The position numbers and the translations under genes are program-made. From assembly GCA_902806595.1 (NCBI GenBank), contig CADCXC010000020.1, forward strand, positions 140,773-204,772: a stretch of DNA of 64,000 bases, read 5' to 3'. Shown here one piece after another: positions 20,001-31,400 of the stretch (the stretch's first letter is position 1; the number at the start of each line of letters is the position of its first letter). The notes under the pieces were generated by a model that saw only the letters and a program-made list of their open reading frames with translations, was not told the DNA's origin and made no database searches. This stretch comes from Pyrenopolyporus hunteri (Eukaryota > Ascomycota > Sordariomycetes > Xylariales > Hypoxylaceae).

Positions 20001-21285
20001 CGCTTTTGGTCAATACTATTTTAGTAGTATAGCTGTATATGTTATTGCAGTTATTGGTGCTATATTCACAACATTATATTCAGTTAAAGTTCTATATTTA
20101 ACTTTTTTAGCGTATCCTAACGGACCCCGTGTTAATTATTATACTGATTATTTACATGAATCCAAATTGATATGTAATATGCTATTAAATTATATAGATA
20201 AAATAGTGAGTCAAGCAAGGGGTGTAAAGATTGGTATGCCGATGGAAGAGATATGTTCTTTAGCAGATTCTTTAAGAGATAGAATTAAAGGTATAGATTA
20301 TTTAAATTCTCCCTTAGCTATACATCCTTATAAACTTGAATCTGTATTAAGTCAAATAAAAATTTATTTATGAGGAAGATGGGTAAGACGTAATTTAAGA
20401 CGCGGTTACTCTGACAAAGCTCTTGAAAATAATTATATTACAGATTACGTAAAAATTATAAATATAGCGATAAATGAATATTCAAAAGGTATTAATATAC
20501 GCCATGCCCATGAAGGTGATTTGTTTTTAAGTTTACCTTTAGTATTATTAGCTGTATTTTCAATATTTTTTGGTTATGTTACTAAAGATATTTTTATAGG
20601 TTTAGGTTCAAGTTTTTTCATCGATAACAGTATTTTTATACATCCTCTTCATGAGATAATGTTAGACACTGAATTTGCAGTACCTGTGCTGTTTAAATTC
20701 TTACCTTTAGTTTTCACTATTTCATTTAGTATTTTTGCTATTGTTTACTCAGAATTTCTACCTGAGTCTATAATTAATTTTAAATTTACTAAATTAGGAT
20801 ATAATATATTCGGTTTTTTTAATCAAAGATTTTTAGTAGAAATGTTTTATAATAAATGTATTACTAACTTAGTTTTAAATTTAGGAGGACAAACTACTAA
20901 AGTATTAGATAAAGGAAGTATAGAATTATTAGGACCTTTTGGTTTTGAGTTAGGATTGATTAAATTAAGTAAAAATATAGCATCTTTAAGTACAGGTATT
21001 GTAACTAGTTACGCATTATATATTTTAATGGGTTTTGTTATATATTTATTAATTACTTTTTTAACAATGTTAAATTTTGATGTAATACTATTATTTGTAT
21101 TAGCTGTTATTTCATTCCCCACCTACCCTTTGGGTAGGGGGGCCGGGGGAGGTGTTGTTAATTTTCATTCTCTAAATATATTTACTCGCTTCTCAGCTTG
21201 ACATTCGGTCTTTCAAGAGGTAAGGTTTTTAAGTTATAATATTTTAGAATCTAATTTTTTCAATTTTTGTACTTTTTTATTTTAA
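11001..21285 (+). CDS. nad5: NADH dehydrogenase subunit 5, six exons
   Basis: Exons: 11001-11324, 12685-12786, 14559-14849, 15869-15898, 16298-16308 (11 nt), 19566-21285. This is a proton-pumping complex I subunit. Joined landmarks: YSISYMSNDP/HNQRFFSYLSLF, LLMFVGWEG/VGVCSYLLVSFWF, AMEG/PTPVSALIHA/ATMV/TAGVYLL, then QQDIKKVIAYSTMSQLGMM, NHAFYKGLLFLGAG and GFYSKDFILE. Two oddities in exon 6: an extra block of about 120 residues between NGPRVNYY and HEGD (about 20140-20508), and a GC cluster read as PTYPLGRGAGGG near the C terminus. The stop is TAA 21283-21285. Confidence 0.95.
11325..12684 (+). mobile_element. nad5 intron 1, group I
   Basis: The intron lies between SNDP and HNQRFF. The core has CAAATTACGGGAAACTCC near 11371, GACAATCGCGTATCTAAGTCA near 11486, AAAGAGCAAAGAGTAGACG near 11532 and AAGGTGTACTCTA near 11585. 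Two small hairpins (GAGGCGTAAGCCTC and one in GGTTTCAACC... GGTTGAAAC) sit after it. Confidence 0.85.
11484..12614 (+). CDS. LAGLIDADG endonuclease of nad5 intron 1
   Basis: An intact frame of 376 residues whose first part is translated intron core, as in cox2 intron 1. Motif 1 is VWSGLIDGEGSFSI near 11738 and motif 2 is WISGFVSAEGNFDV near 12216. It ends SGMNTGRNF. Both domains have the typical YP...K..D.L and HLT..G segments, so this is a complete two-domain enzyme. Confidence 0.9.
12787..14208 (+). CDS. Tandem double LAGLIDADG_2 endonuclease, nad5 intron 2
   Basis: A single frame of about 474 codons continuous with nad5 exon 2. It contains two whole LAGLIDADG_2-type units in series. Unit 1 has IIGSLLGNSYIRK near 12940 and LTPLSLATWYLDGTDK near 13260. 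Unit 2 has LIGIILGDGFIERN near 13653 and LTARGLAFWIMDDGG near 13948. Unit 1 has diverged at its acidic residues (GN, DGTD), so unit 2 is the likelier active enzyme. It ends at TAA 14206-14208. Confidence 0.85.
12787..14558 (+). mobile_element. nad5 intron 2, group I
   Basis: The intron lies between FVGWEG and VGVCSYLL. The core follows the HEG: ACTGTTGAAAACGATTAAAT near 14286, GATCGTCGGTTGAG near 14320, GATTGACTGGATCAATGGTGGGTG near 14350 and TGCTTAATGTACAGTCAGAA near 14391. Same core family as cob i3, i4 and i7. Confidence 0.85.
14850..15776 (+). CDS. LAGLIDADG endonuclease of nad5 intron 3
   Basis: In frame with nad5 exon 3 and running through the 5' core. Motif 1 is WFIGFVEGTGSFII near 15040 and motif 2 is WLSGFTDAEGCFTC near 15380. 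It ends NKSNYNK-TAA. Motif 1 has Gly-Thr-Gly where Gly-Asp/Glu-Gly is usual, so one catalytic acid may be missing; this would favour a maturase-like role. Confidence 0.85.
14850..15868 (+). mobile_element. nad5 intron 3, group I
   Basis: The intron lies between PMAMEG and PTPVSAL. Core pieces are at both ends: CACTATATGCGGGGACACC near 14880, CAATCCGCAGTAAATTC near 14959, TACTCAGAGACTACATGTG near 14985 and AGATATAGTCCGATCA near 15799. The HEG fills the loop between them. Confidence 0.8.
15899..16297 (+). mobile_element. nad5 intron 4, ORF-less group I
   Basis: 399 nt between SALIHA and ATMV. The core has CTGCCAAACTCCGGGGAACTCC near 15936, GACAATCGCGGATCTAA near 16050, AAAGAGCAACGAGTAGACGG near 16099 and TAAGGTGTACTCTAG near 16149. 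It ends in G before an 11-nt exon. Confidence 0.85.
16309..18301 (+). CDS. Nested double LAGLIDADG endonuclease, nad5 intron 5
   Basis: A 665-residue frame read from the ATG inside exon 5 (16304). Outer enzyme, first part: WFVTGYTDGEGSF near 16362, then WIVGFAQADGTFGLNY near 16844. A second complete enzyme is inserted there: WFITGFTDGEGSFFI near 17023 and WLAGFTAAEGCFLI near 17504, ending GMNKGRIF near 17900. The outer enzyme then resumes with FRITQHERDLIVLN (about 17991) to GMNTGRKF. No frame or stop is lost, so four LAGLIDADG motifs sit in one polypeptide. Confidence 0.85.
18604..19353 (+). CDS. Second LAGLIDADG endonuclease in nad5 intron 5
   Basis: About 249 residues in code 4, located in a loop of the intron core. 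Motif 1 is WFIGLTEGCGSFIV near 18643 and motif 2 is WLSGFIDGYSTNCF near 18996. Both are degenerate (CG and GYS in place of the acidic Gly-Asp/Glu-Gly), so DNA cleavage is doubtful; a maturase or relic is likelier. The frame extends upstream through the core without a stop. Confidence 0.7.
20140..20508 (+). other. In-frame expansion within nad5
   Basis: Between the conserved NGPRVNYY and HEGDLFLSLP there are about 120 extra residues (for example KIGMPMEEICSLADSLRDRIKG and WGRWVRRNLRRGYSDKALE, quoted in parts). In typical fungal ND5 these landmarks are nearly adjacent. It is basic, not hydrophobic, and open in frame with TGA Trp. It shows no group I core signature, so I call it a coding insertion rather than an intron. 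Confidence 0.7.
21115..21155. repeat. GC cluster in the nad5 C terminus
   Basis: CCCACCTACCCTTTGGGTAG followed by GGGGGCCGGGGGAGG is read in frame in nad5. The reverse complement recurs at about 31388-31431 in cob intron 3, so this is a mobile GC cluster found in both orientations. Confidence 0.8.
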
Positions 21286-21745
21286 GTTAAAAGATTTTTA
21301 TATTTACAATCGAAATTATTTTTTACTAGTTTACATATTTTGAATTATTTTTAATCTTTTAAATCAATATGTTAACCCAGAATCACCTAATTTATATATT
21401 GTTGAAGATGACAAGACAAGTAGTTCTAATAATGTACATGGTTCTAGTAATATAGAAACTAGTGATGCTAAATATCAATATAAAGGAGTAGCTGAAAGTA
21501 TACAAGATCAAATAGCTGAAATAGATAAACAACTTGGTAAACTTGAACCTGGTTCTGAAAATTATGTAAAAGAAAAAGAAGCATTACTAGATGAAAGAGA
21601 ATCTCTTACAAGTCATATGACTTTGCTTAATCAATATAAAAGTACAAGATTAATTGATAGCTATATTCCTCAATCTTCTGATAATAAAAGAGTGGCGGAT
21701 TCTAGTCCTGCTGAAGCTAGTTCATCTAAACGTAGTAGGGATTAA
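21248..21745 (+). CDS. orf165, unknown protein overlapping the nad5 end
   Basis: Open from 21248 to TAA 21743-21745, overlapping the nad5 C terminus in another frame; no ATG or GTG precedes the body. The start is unknown (ATT, or ribosomal frameshifting from nad5). It has one hydrophobic segment (YFLLVYIFWIIFNLL) followed by a charged helical stretch (QDQIAEIDKQLGKLEPGSE, KEKEALLDERESL) and a Ser-rich tail ending SSSKRSRD. I do not recognise a family. The coil-like stretch faintly resembles the cob C-terminal extension. Confidence 0.55.
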
Positions 21746-22428
21746 TATAGAATAAAGTATATTTATTTATATATATATAACAGAGAATTGTTTATATAAA
21801 TACTGTTTAAAGTAATAAAATTATTTTCGGTGATTTTATCGTGGTAAAATCACCGTGGAGTGCCCTAGCTTTCATTCCTAGCTTGCGCAGGAGCAATAAC
21901 AAATTATCTATAATTATATTTAACTATATTGTTTATTTAATATTTCTTTTTTTTTTACTAATATCCTATTTTTTATAGCTTTCCCCCCTAGCTTGCGCAG
22001 GAGTAGCCGAAAAAAAAAAGACGGCAAGGTGGTCGAGCAGCAAATTATAATATATAATTCTCGGCTCGGCCGCCCGGCTTGAGCTTTGCTCGGCGCAGGG
22101 TATAAAATATTAAAATATCAAAAAAATATATCTTAAAATATAGAATGTGAATATAAATTCTGTTCTGTAAAAAAATAAATTTGTACACTAAAAAGGTAGA
22201 GTTAAATGTGTATACCTATTCGATTTAAGGCTACCTGATATTGAATCAATAGACCTAGTTACTTTAAGTGGCTAGATAGAAGCGTTTAAGTTGTAGAGAT
22301 GTTTAACCTGTATGTACTTTACCTTCACTTACCTTAAGTTTGCTATTATTCGTTTCACTTTATTAATTGTATATAATGCACAAATAGAATATAAAAAATT
22401 GTAAAAAAAATATATAAATAAAAATTAA
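21746..22428. repeat. nad5-cob spacer with GC clusters and hairpin
   Basis: No gene. Contains a hairpin CGGTGATTTTA...TAAAATCACCG (about 21829-21854), two TAGCTTGCGCAGGAG repeats (about 21878 and 21991), and a larger GC cluster at about 22020-22100 (GGCTCGGCCGCCCGGC, CTCGGCGCAGGG). The stretch 22190-22235 has AGGTAG/CTACCT pairing but is too short for a tRNA. Confidence 0.6.
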
Positions 22429-25400
22429 ATGAGAATATTAAAAAGTCATCCTTTATTAAGATTGGTTAATTCATATCTTATCGATTCATCAGAACCCAGT
22501 AACATCAGCTATTTATGAAATTTTGGGTCTTTATTAGCTGTTTGTTTAGTTATACAAATAATAACTGGTGTTACATTAGCTATGCATGTGCGCTGTGGTA
22601 ACAGTTTAATGTCGTGTGTTTCAATCACATTCGTTCCTTCAAACGCGAATAGATCACCTGAGTTAGGTAAGGAGGAAATCTCATTGCTGAACATAGCATC
22701 TCAGACGAAAGCGAATAACTTCCGTTACCCGCATACGGAAAATCTCGCAAGATCTTTCTCCTATGATGAGACTCTTACTAGTCAAATAATAATAACCACT
22801 GCCCCCAAGCTAAGGGGATCACTCGGCGGATACAGGTGCATTACTCTCTTGGAAAATTGTAATGCATGGTTTTCCATAGAAGGAGAGAGTACAGATTGTT
22901 CAGGAAGAACAAGCAAGGTTATGGGTATTACATCTAAGGGAGATGTACGAACATTACAGCTGAACACAGGATTGCCTAAGGAGAGTAATTTCTATCGGCA
23001 ACGGAGCAATTATAGTACCTGACCAAATTCTCTCTGAGTAGGATACGACTTAGTTAACGCTAAGGGAAAGGGAAGAATTGCAGTATCATTATTATTCAAC
23101 CGAACTTATGTCTCCGGAGGAGATACGGACGCTAGAGCCAACGTGAGTTCTAAGTTGAATAAACTCTCGACAAGATCACAATCCACTCCTTACCAGATAA
23201 TAGATAGAGATCTACACAATCTATTATCTAATACTGACACTTTAATATATGCATACGAAAATATCAAAAGTAAACCTGGAAACATGACACCGGGAGTTAG
23301 CCCCGAAACTTTGGACGATATATCAATAGACAAACTAGAAAACCTGGCGGCCAAACTTAAAAGTGAACAATTCAACTTTGCTCCTAGTAGAAGAGCTCAA
23401 ATACCCAAACCTTCGGGAGGAACTAGACCTTTATCAATAGCCTCACCCATGGACAAGATAGTCCAAGAAGCTATGAGACTAATATTAGAAGCAATATACG
23501 AACCTCTGTTTAAAGATAGTTCGCATGGATTTAGACCTAATAAAGGTTGCCATACGGCGCTTAAACAGATCAAGCAGGAATTCCAACCTGTCCAATGAGT
23601 TATTGAAGGGGATCTAGCCAAATTCTTTGACACTATCCCCCATCAAAAATTGATGCAGATTATAGAAAAGAAGATTTCAGACAGAAGGTTTACAAACCTA
23701 ATTTGAAAAGCCCTAAGAGTGGGCTATTTCAACTTCAAAGTCTACAAAAACAACATAATTGGAACACCCCAAGGTTCTATAGTCAGCCCTATTTTAGTTA
23801 ATATATTCCTGCATCCATTCGATGAATTTATGCAGAAATTAAAGGAAGACTTCGACAAAGGTGTCAGATCCACGAGATCCAAGGAAAGTAGATACCACGA
23901 ATACCACATTCTCAAAGCTAGACAAAATAAAGACAAGAAACTAATCAGAAAGTTAATAAGCGAGAGATCCGAAGCCTCGGCGACAGATTTCGGATCAGAC
24001 GAACTGAAAAGACTAGTGTATATACGATATGCGGACGACTGAGTTATAGGTATAAGAGGATCTAAATTAGAAACCTTATCGATACTAAGCAAAGTGAAAG
24101 AGTTCTTATCAACCTTGGAATTAAACCTAAGTGAGACAAAAACCAAAATAACTTCGCTAAACGAAGAGGCAGCCCTATTCCTTGGAACTGAGATATTTAG
24201 ATCTAACCACACTAGCTACACCAGGATAGGTAGTTATAGAAGAGTAAGACGTAATAAACTAGGCATCCGCCTTGAAGCACCTATGAACAGAATAAAGGAC
24301 AAGCTAGCAGAAGCAAGCTTCATCAAAGACGGAAAATCTTATCCAAAATTTATTTGATTACACCTCGAACATGACCAGATAATACTAATGTACAACTCGG
24401 TATTGAGAGGTTTCCTAAACTATTACAACTTTACACATAACTACGGTAGATTAGTTAGTTACACTGAATACATTTTGAAACAATCTTGCGCTAAACTACT
24501 AGCTACAAAATTTAGTATAGGTACTATGGCACAAGTCTATAAAAAATTCGGTAATTCCTTAACGGGACCAAAGGGAAAATCATTTTACAAGCCCAGCTAC
24601 AAAATGTCCCTTAAGTTCCTAACTAGTGAATCCCTAATAATAGGAGCACTCTATCAAGAGTAATCCACGGCTACACTAGACAACTCGAAATGTAGCATAT
24701 GCGAATATACTTACAGAGTAGAAATGCATCACATAAGAGCGATGAAGGATTTAAATCCGAAGATATCTAATTTAGACAGACAAATGGTCAGAAACAATCG
24801 TAAGAGAATAGCCTTATTTATGTAGACAGTGTCGTATGGTGAAACATAGAAATAAAGAAACGGTATTTGACAAATCAAGGTAGTGGAATTAGTCGACAGA
24901 GCATTAATGATGTGGAGAGCCGTATGAGGGGAAACTTTCACGTGCGGTTCGGGAAAGGGGTAAAATTTTTTCCTAATTTTTTTATTTAGTCTAGTTCACT
25001 ATGTAGAATATTTGTTTATTTTCAATTATTTATTGTTTATTTGTATTTATATTTTTCCTTTTCCTTTTCCGATACCTAACGAAGATGAGTTAGAAGAGTT
25101 TATAAAAAAACTCTTAAAACTTTTAGAATTAGGACTTATTGATGAAAATATGTTTTACTATTTTTTAACATGCATAATAGGAATATATGCATATTTAATA
25201 GTGAGGCATTTAATCAGGAATTCCTTATATGTACATTTGACTACATGTATTCTTAGAAACCCACCTGATAATGTGGGTATTAGAAGAGAAAGTATCTTAG
25301 TTATAGATACTCTAGATCCTAATATGCGAATTGTCAGATGTTTAATTTTTGCTACGGGTATGAATTTTGATTTCAAACGTTTTAGTTTGGATGGACGAAG

Positions 25401-28400
25401 CTGACTTGGTTTCTCTAGTGGTCCAGATTTACTGCCAAGCGAAGTACCACACCGTGTTAGAACAGGAAATATGAATAGGATGGGTCGCTTAAATACTGTT
25501 ACAGGTATTTATGGTTCTAGGTGATTTGCATTTATCAGGTTAGCTGAGGTATGTAGAATTGGAATGACTACAGGGTATGCAGAAGTAATGCATAGAATTA
25601 CTTATGCTAATAATGTGTCATTTTCACAACTGATGTTATGAGGTCTTAAGGATGCTGTAGCAGTACGTAGGGAAAGATTCTTTCAGGATTAATAAAAATT
25701 ATATTATAAACAACCAATAAAAAAAAATGTAAACCATCAAAAAAAATTAGGTCTTTTTATTCTAGTTCACTATAGTCCTAACGTATTAGAAGCGTTTAAT
25801 TCTATAGAGCATAAGTCATAATGTGCTCTCTAAATCAAGTAAATTGCTGGAAACTCTTAAATAATAAGATAATCAGCAGGAAAGTTTAAATAAAATCTTC
25901 AGAGACTAAACACTTGACATTTATTAATTTAAATGATAATATAGTCCAACCATCATCGAGAGTTGATGTTAATATAAAGATTATTTTTCTATGTCTGTGC
26001 ACAGACATACCTTTATATTCATTTATTCAAGTATCAGGTATTAAAAATAAAATGAGATTTAATAGTTTTTCTGCTTATCCTTCGGATCAGAAGGCGACAA
26101 AAACATCAGAAACAGTAAATTTAAAAAATTTAGATTCGTGCGCAAGCGATGAATTTTTATATTGATTTTCTGGATTTACGGATGCTTTTATCTTTAAACG
26201 TAAACTACCTTCGTTTTTCCAATATTTATCGGTTTTCATTTTTAAATCTGAGACTGTATAATCATAGATGATAGGGCCCTAGATTTTACTGATGCTATTC
26301 AGGAACAAAAATTTATTAGTGATATATTTTTTCGGCGTAGCCCGAAAAAGTATATCTTGATATACTTTTATAAGAGTATAGTTTAATGGTAAAATAGGGA
26401 GCTCACACTCCGAATTCTCAGTTCAAGTCTGAGTTAGTCTGCTTTGCTTCAAGGTTCCGAAATTAAACCGTCAGAGTGAAGTAGGCGCAATTCATCCTAT
26501 ACGTAGGTTTTTTAAGAATTAAGTTAAATATGATAAATTTAAGCAAAAATAAAATAAATAAAGGTTTCTTTACAGGTTTTCCATTTGTGTTGCAATATAC
26601 AGAAGGTAGACAGAATATTTCGCTGCTGCCTGGTGGCAACACAAAAAATAGAGTTAAGTATTCGTCATTTAGTACTAAACGTGACAAGAATAATTTGAGT
26701 TTAGTAGTTTGGGGTAGTAATTTGACATCTTCGGTGGGAATAGGAAGACATACAAAGCAAGTTAGGGATATGATAAAGTTACCATCTTATAAAATGAGCG
26801 TTATTGTTGGATTACTACTATCAGATGGTTGATTGACTATATCTTCAAAAACAAGTAAAAATGCACGTTTAGGATTTAAACAGGCTTTTGCTCAAAGAAA
26901 ATATGTCTGGTTTGTGTTTAATGAATTATCTCATTATTGCAGTAGTTATCCTGTATTAACCAAAGGTATTAGAGCAGGAAACTCCTTTTACGGTCTACAG
27001 TTTTTTACTAGATCGTTGTCCTGTTTTACTGAATTATATTCTATATTCTATGTTAATAAAGTTAAAGTGATTCCATCAGATATTTATAATCTCTTGACTC
27101 CTGTAGCTCTAGCTCATCTCATTATGGGGGATGGAGGATTTAAAAGTAAAGGTATTTTTATTTGTACTGACTCTTATTCTCCTTATGACGTGGTACGTTT
27201 AATGAATGTATTAATTGTACGTTATGATTTAAAATGTACCTTACATAAATCTAGTAATGGGCGTGGCCATAGAATATATATTTCTAGAAACTCTGTAGGT
27301 AAAGTTATAAAGATAGTTAAACCATATATTATTCCAAGTCTCTATTATAAAGTAGGAATAACTAATGATTTAATAGATTAAATTTTATTTGTTGCTTCAT
27401 GATTAGTAAAAAATGGCAAATTAAAATACTTTATGTATTACCTAATTATTTTTGTGTTGAGGTAGTTTATGATAATAGTAAAGGTAAATTCGTTACTAAT
27501 CATATAGTAAAAGTTAAAAGATGGCTCCGCGTAAAGTTATTATTTCTCATTTTTTTTTATATCTATGTTAAATAGATGATAAGTTGCTATAATTTAGCTA
27601 TCTAAGTTAAATGAAAAATATATTATTTTTATAAAAAAGGTAATTTTTTAATTACTTTAGATCGTAGTTATATAAAATTAAGATTTAGAATAAATTTACA
27701 TATAGATGATATTAAAGTTCTTGAAACCATAAAATCCAGATTAAATATAGGTAGAATAGTATCGGATACTGATACTAGTTGTTCATATATTATTGAAGAT
27801 TCTTTAGGAATAGAATTATTATGTAATATATTTAAAAATTTTCCTTTACATACTAGTAAAAAATTAGACTTTGAAAGTTTTTTTGAAGCTTTTTTAATTA
27901 GAAAAAAAGGTAAAATTATCTGAATCTGATTTAAATAAAATATTATTATTAAAAAATAATATGAATTCTAAGAGAACAGTGTTTTCATACAATACATCTA
28001 AATCTCAAATTATAATAAACCCCAATTGATTTATAGGTTTCCTAGAAGGTGAAGGTACTTTTGGTATTAAAACAGGATCTTCTTTATATTTCCAAGTAGC
28101 TCAAAAAACCACAAGTCAAGAGTGTTTAAATGGAATTATAAATTATTTACATGATTTATCAAATAATACCCAATTACCAGAAAATAGTAAAATATCACCT
28201 TTACATGTTACTAGTACAACTAATGCTAAAACTAATGTAGTTTCAATAGTTATAGCTAATATAGATTCTTTATATTATTTTTTATTACCTTTATTAAATA
28301 ATTCTAATATGTATTCACGTAAAAAAATAGATTTTGAATTATGAAGAATGGCCTTGTTATTAAAAATACATGGTTACTATTTTTCAATAGAAGGAAAAAT

Positions 28401-31400
28401 TTTATTTTTGGATATTTCCGATATTCTTAATAAAAGATATAGTGATAAAAATAGTTTAGAAGTAGAGACTATTATTAATGATATAACTAATAGATTTGAG
28501 CTTATTATGGAAAAAGAACCTTTATTTGATGTAGATCTTTATCTACCTCATATTGAAAATGTACGTAAGTTTAGTAAAATAAATAAATCTGAAAACCCTA
28601 AAGTTGTATATATTTATACAGAAAACGGGTTAATAGAAGGATCACCTTTTTCTTCTTTTAGTCTAGCTCATAAAGCATTAGGGTTAAAATCTAGTAGCAA
28701 TACATGTAACCGTTATATTGATACAAATAGATGATATAAAAATAAATATATTTTTTCATCTAAACCTATAGATAGCGCGTCTAAGGATTAGATTATAGTA
28801 GATAAATAATTTTTACTTTTGATTATGCGTGATGTAAATAATGGATGATTAGTTCGTTATTTACATAGTAACACAGCTTCGGCTTTCTTCTTTTTAGTGT
28901 ACCTACACATAGGTAGAGGTATATATTATGGATCTTATAGATCTCCAAGAACATTAGTTTGAGCTATAGGTACAGTTATACTTATACTTATGATAGGTAC
29001 AGCTTTCTTGGGTTTTAGTGAATATAGCCCAAAATGGTATAGATATATAAATTATTATAATCGTAATTATTTAGATATTACCACCCGTAAGTTAGGGTAT
29101 TCAATGTCAAATTCAACTTTTTACAGTGGCCGTAATAGTAGAAATTATACAAGTAGAAGGTTCCACAGCACGGGCTCTAATAAAGATATAAGTCCTGTGG
29201 TTCAAGAATTTTTAAAAGAGAAAAACTTAAATCCTGTTTTTATTTATGAAAATCTAAATAATCAGGAAACTAAGAATACAATAAAAGAGACGTAGACAAT
29301 ATTAGTGGTATTTATTTAATTTTTAATAAAGTAACAAGTGATTATTATATAGGATCAGCCTCTACTAATAAAATGTATAGCAGATTTTATAGACATTTAA
29401 TTAATTTTACTGGTAGTAAAATAGTTAAATTAGCTGTGAAAAAGTATAATCTAGGTAATTTCGCTTTTATTATATTGGAATTATACCCAGAAGAGGTTAA
29501 TGTAGAAAATAATAAGAAATTGCTAGATTTAGAAGACTTTTATTTGAAAAGTTTGTTACCTAATTATAATATATTAACTGAGGCTGGTTCGAGTTTTGGT
29601 TATAAACATACTGAAATAACTAGGATCTCTATGAAAGCAAATTATAGTGAAGAACGTCGTGAATCCATAGGTAGTTTAAATAGAGGTAAGACTCTAAGTG
29701 AGGAAACTAAAGCCAAAATAAAAGCCAAAGCTTTAGCTAGAACAGAGCCTCGTACATTGTCTAAAGAATTCTTAGATACAATGAAAAAGAATTCAAAAGG
29801 CATAGTGTTATATAATATAAGTAATAACACGTTGTATGGCGAATATCCTAGTATCTTAGAGGCCTCTAAAAGTTTAAATTGCAGTGATAAAACTATTAGA
29901 AGAGCTTTAAATACAGAAAAGAAAATTCTATTAAGACGTTGAAGAGTTAAATACAAATAATTATATATTTATATCATAGTCCCACGAGTTAAATTTTTTT
30001 ATGTTACTTCTAGAAGAAAATAAAAATTAAAGTGGAATAACCTGACAGGGTTATTGAAGAAATATTTATATTTCTTTGGCGACATATAGTGAAAACGATC
30101 AAAATATTATGGCAAAGTGGAAGACTTTCACTATTACCTATTAATAATAGATCGTCGGTTATCTAGATAATCGCGACAGACTGGGTCACTTATGGGTGGC
30201 TGAAATGCTGCTTAATGCACAGTCGAAGCTTTTAATTAAAAATTTAATTAATAGAATAAACGAATTCAAAGTTATTCTAGCTTATTCAAAGTTGGACAAG
30301 TAAGTTAGCATGTTCTACCCTTTTATTTTCATGAAGGTTTAAACCTTTTCTTTGTATTTATTGGGTATTTATATCTGGTTAATTTTTATTTAGGATATAA
30401 TTATACTACTCTAGTCAGAGAAGTATGCACTGTTGCAGCTTCTAAAAAGCTAGAAAATTTATTAACAGAAGATTTATTAAATAAAAAAGCCTCAGATTTA
30501 GAGTGATTATGCGGGTTTTCAGAAGCGGAGTCTGGATTTTATATATCTAGTACAGGTGCTTTATCGTTTAAAATAAAATTGCATTGAGATGATAAACAAG
30601 CTTTAGTATATATAAAAAATTTATTAAGTGAATTGGCTAATCGAGAGGTGGGTGTTATTATAGATTCAAAAGACCAACACGAATCTTACTGTACAGTATC
30701 TAAGTTTCAAGATATTCAAGAGATCCTGATTCCTATATTTTCAACATATTATTTTACTACTTCTAAGTACTTAGACTTTCAAGATTTCAAAGCTGCGGTA
30801 GAAATAAAAAAAGCATCTTTTATAGAAAAAAGAAAATTAAATGAGGTAGAGTTAAAAAAATATTGAATTTAAAATCAGGTATGAACTCTCAAAGAGTACA
30901 TTTTGATACTAATAGCATACCTAAGCGTGCTTTAACTCCTTATAGACTTCTTGGGTTTGTAGAAGGGGATGGAACTTTCTGTTTACCAAATATGATTCCT
31001 ACTTTTGCCATTAAACAACACTCTAAAAACATACACTTTTTATATGAGATAGCTGAATATTTTAATAATTTACCATATAAACCTGAAATAGGTCCTAAAT
31101 TAGATAAATTAAAGACTAAACCTACACCAGGAGTACACAACCCTAATTTAGCTGGAGGAATGTCTTCTTTAAGTGTTTCTAATATACTACAACTTTATAA
31201 TTATCTTCTACCCTTTTTTAAGTCTTTGGAATTTAAAACCAGAAAGGTTGTCGATTTTCAATATTGAGAGGTAGCAGTAAAACTTAAAGCTTTAGGTTAT
31301 ACTACAAAACCTGAAGGTAAGAAATGTTTAATAGAAATAAATAAGTATATTAATAAGCGTTAATCTACTGATCTTGAGGTAGCTAATGCCCCTCCCCCGG

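Larger units (their letters stand above)
22588..25770 (+). mobile_element. cob intron 1, group II, with duplicated 3' acceptor
   Basis: Starts GTGCG. The RT ORF is continuous with exon 1. Domain V is at 24917-24950 (GAGCCGTATG... GTGCGGTTC). A possible 3' end ...CTAGTTCAC lies at 24999, the usual distance after domain V. The real cob exon 2 instead follows a second copy of TCTAGTTCACTAT at 25761-25773. The 771 bp between the copies hold an ORF in frame with exon 1. Confidence 0.85.
26052..28791 (+). pseudogene. Split LAGLIDADG-NUMOD1 endonuclease, cob intron 2
   Basis: The N-terminal part begins at an ATG at 26052 and breaks after WFSGFTDA (about 26189). The rest resumes near 27635 (KGNFLITLDRSYIKLRF), has a frameshift in an A-run near 27906 (IRKKG/KLSESDLNK), a second motif WFIGFLEGEGTFGI near 28026, and a NUMOD1 tail (VVYIYTENGLIEGSPFSSFS) ending at TAG 28789-28791. 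The gap of about 1.45 kb holds a tRNA-like sequence and a different HEG. Non-functional as one protein. Confidence 0.75.
25813..28821 (+). mobile_element. cob intron 2, group I with inserted sequence
   Basis: The intron lies between FNSIEH and IMRDVNN. The core is near the 5' end: AATTGCTGGAAACTCTTAAA at about 25842, AATCAGCAGGAAAGTTT at about 25871, TTCAGAGACTAAACACTTGAC at about 25898 and AATATAGTCCAACC at about 25936. Its own HEG is split by about 1.45 kb of foreign sequence. Confidence 0.8.

Noticed and set aside
20140..20508. Group I or II intron in nad5 exon 6
   Set aside because: No core motifs or GTGCG start, no T/G junction that restores ND5, and the block is fully open in frame.
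22185..22240. tRNA in the nad5-cob spacer
   Set aside because: AGGTAG/CTACCT pair, but the interval is too short for D, anticodon and T arms.
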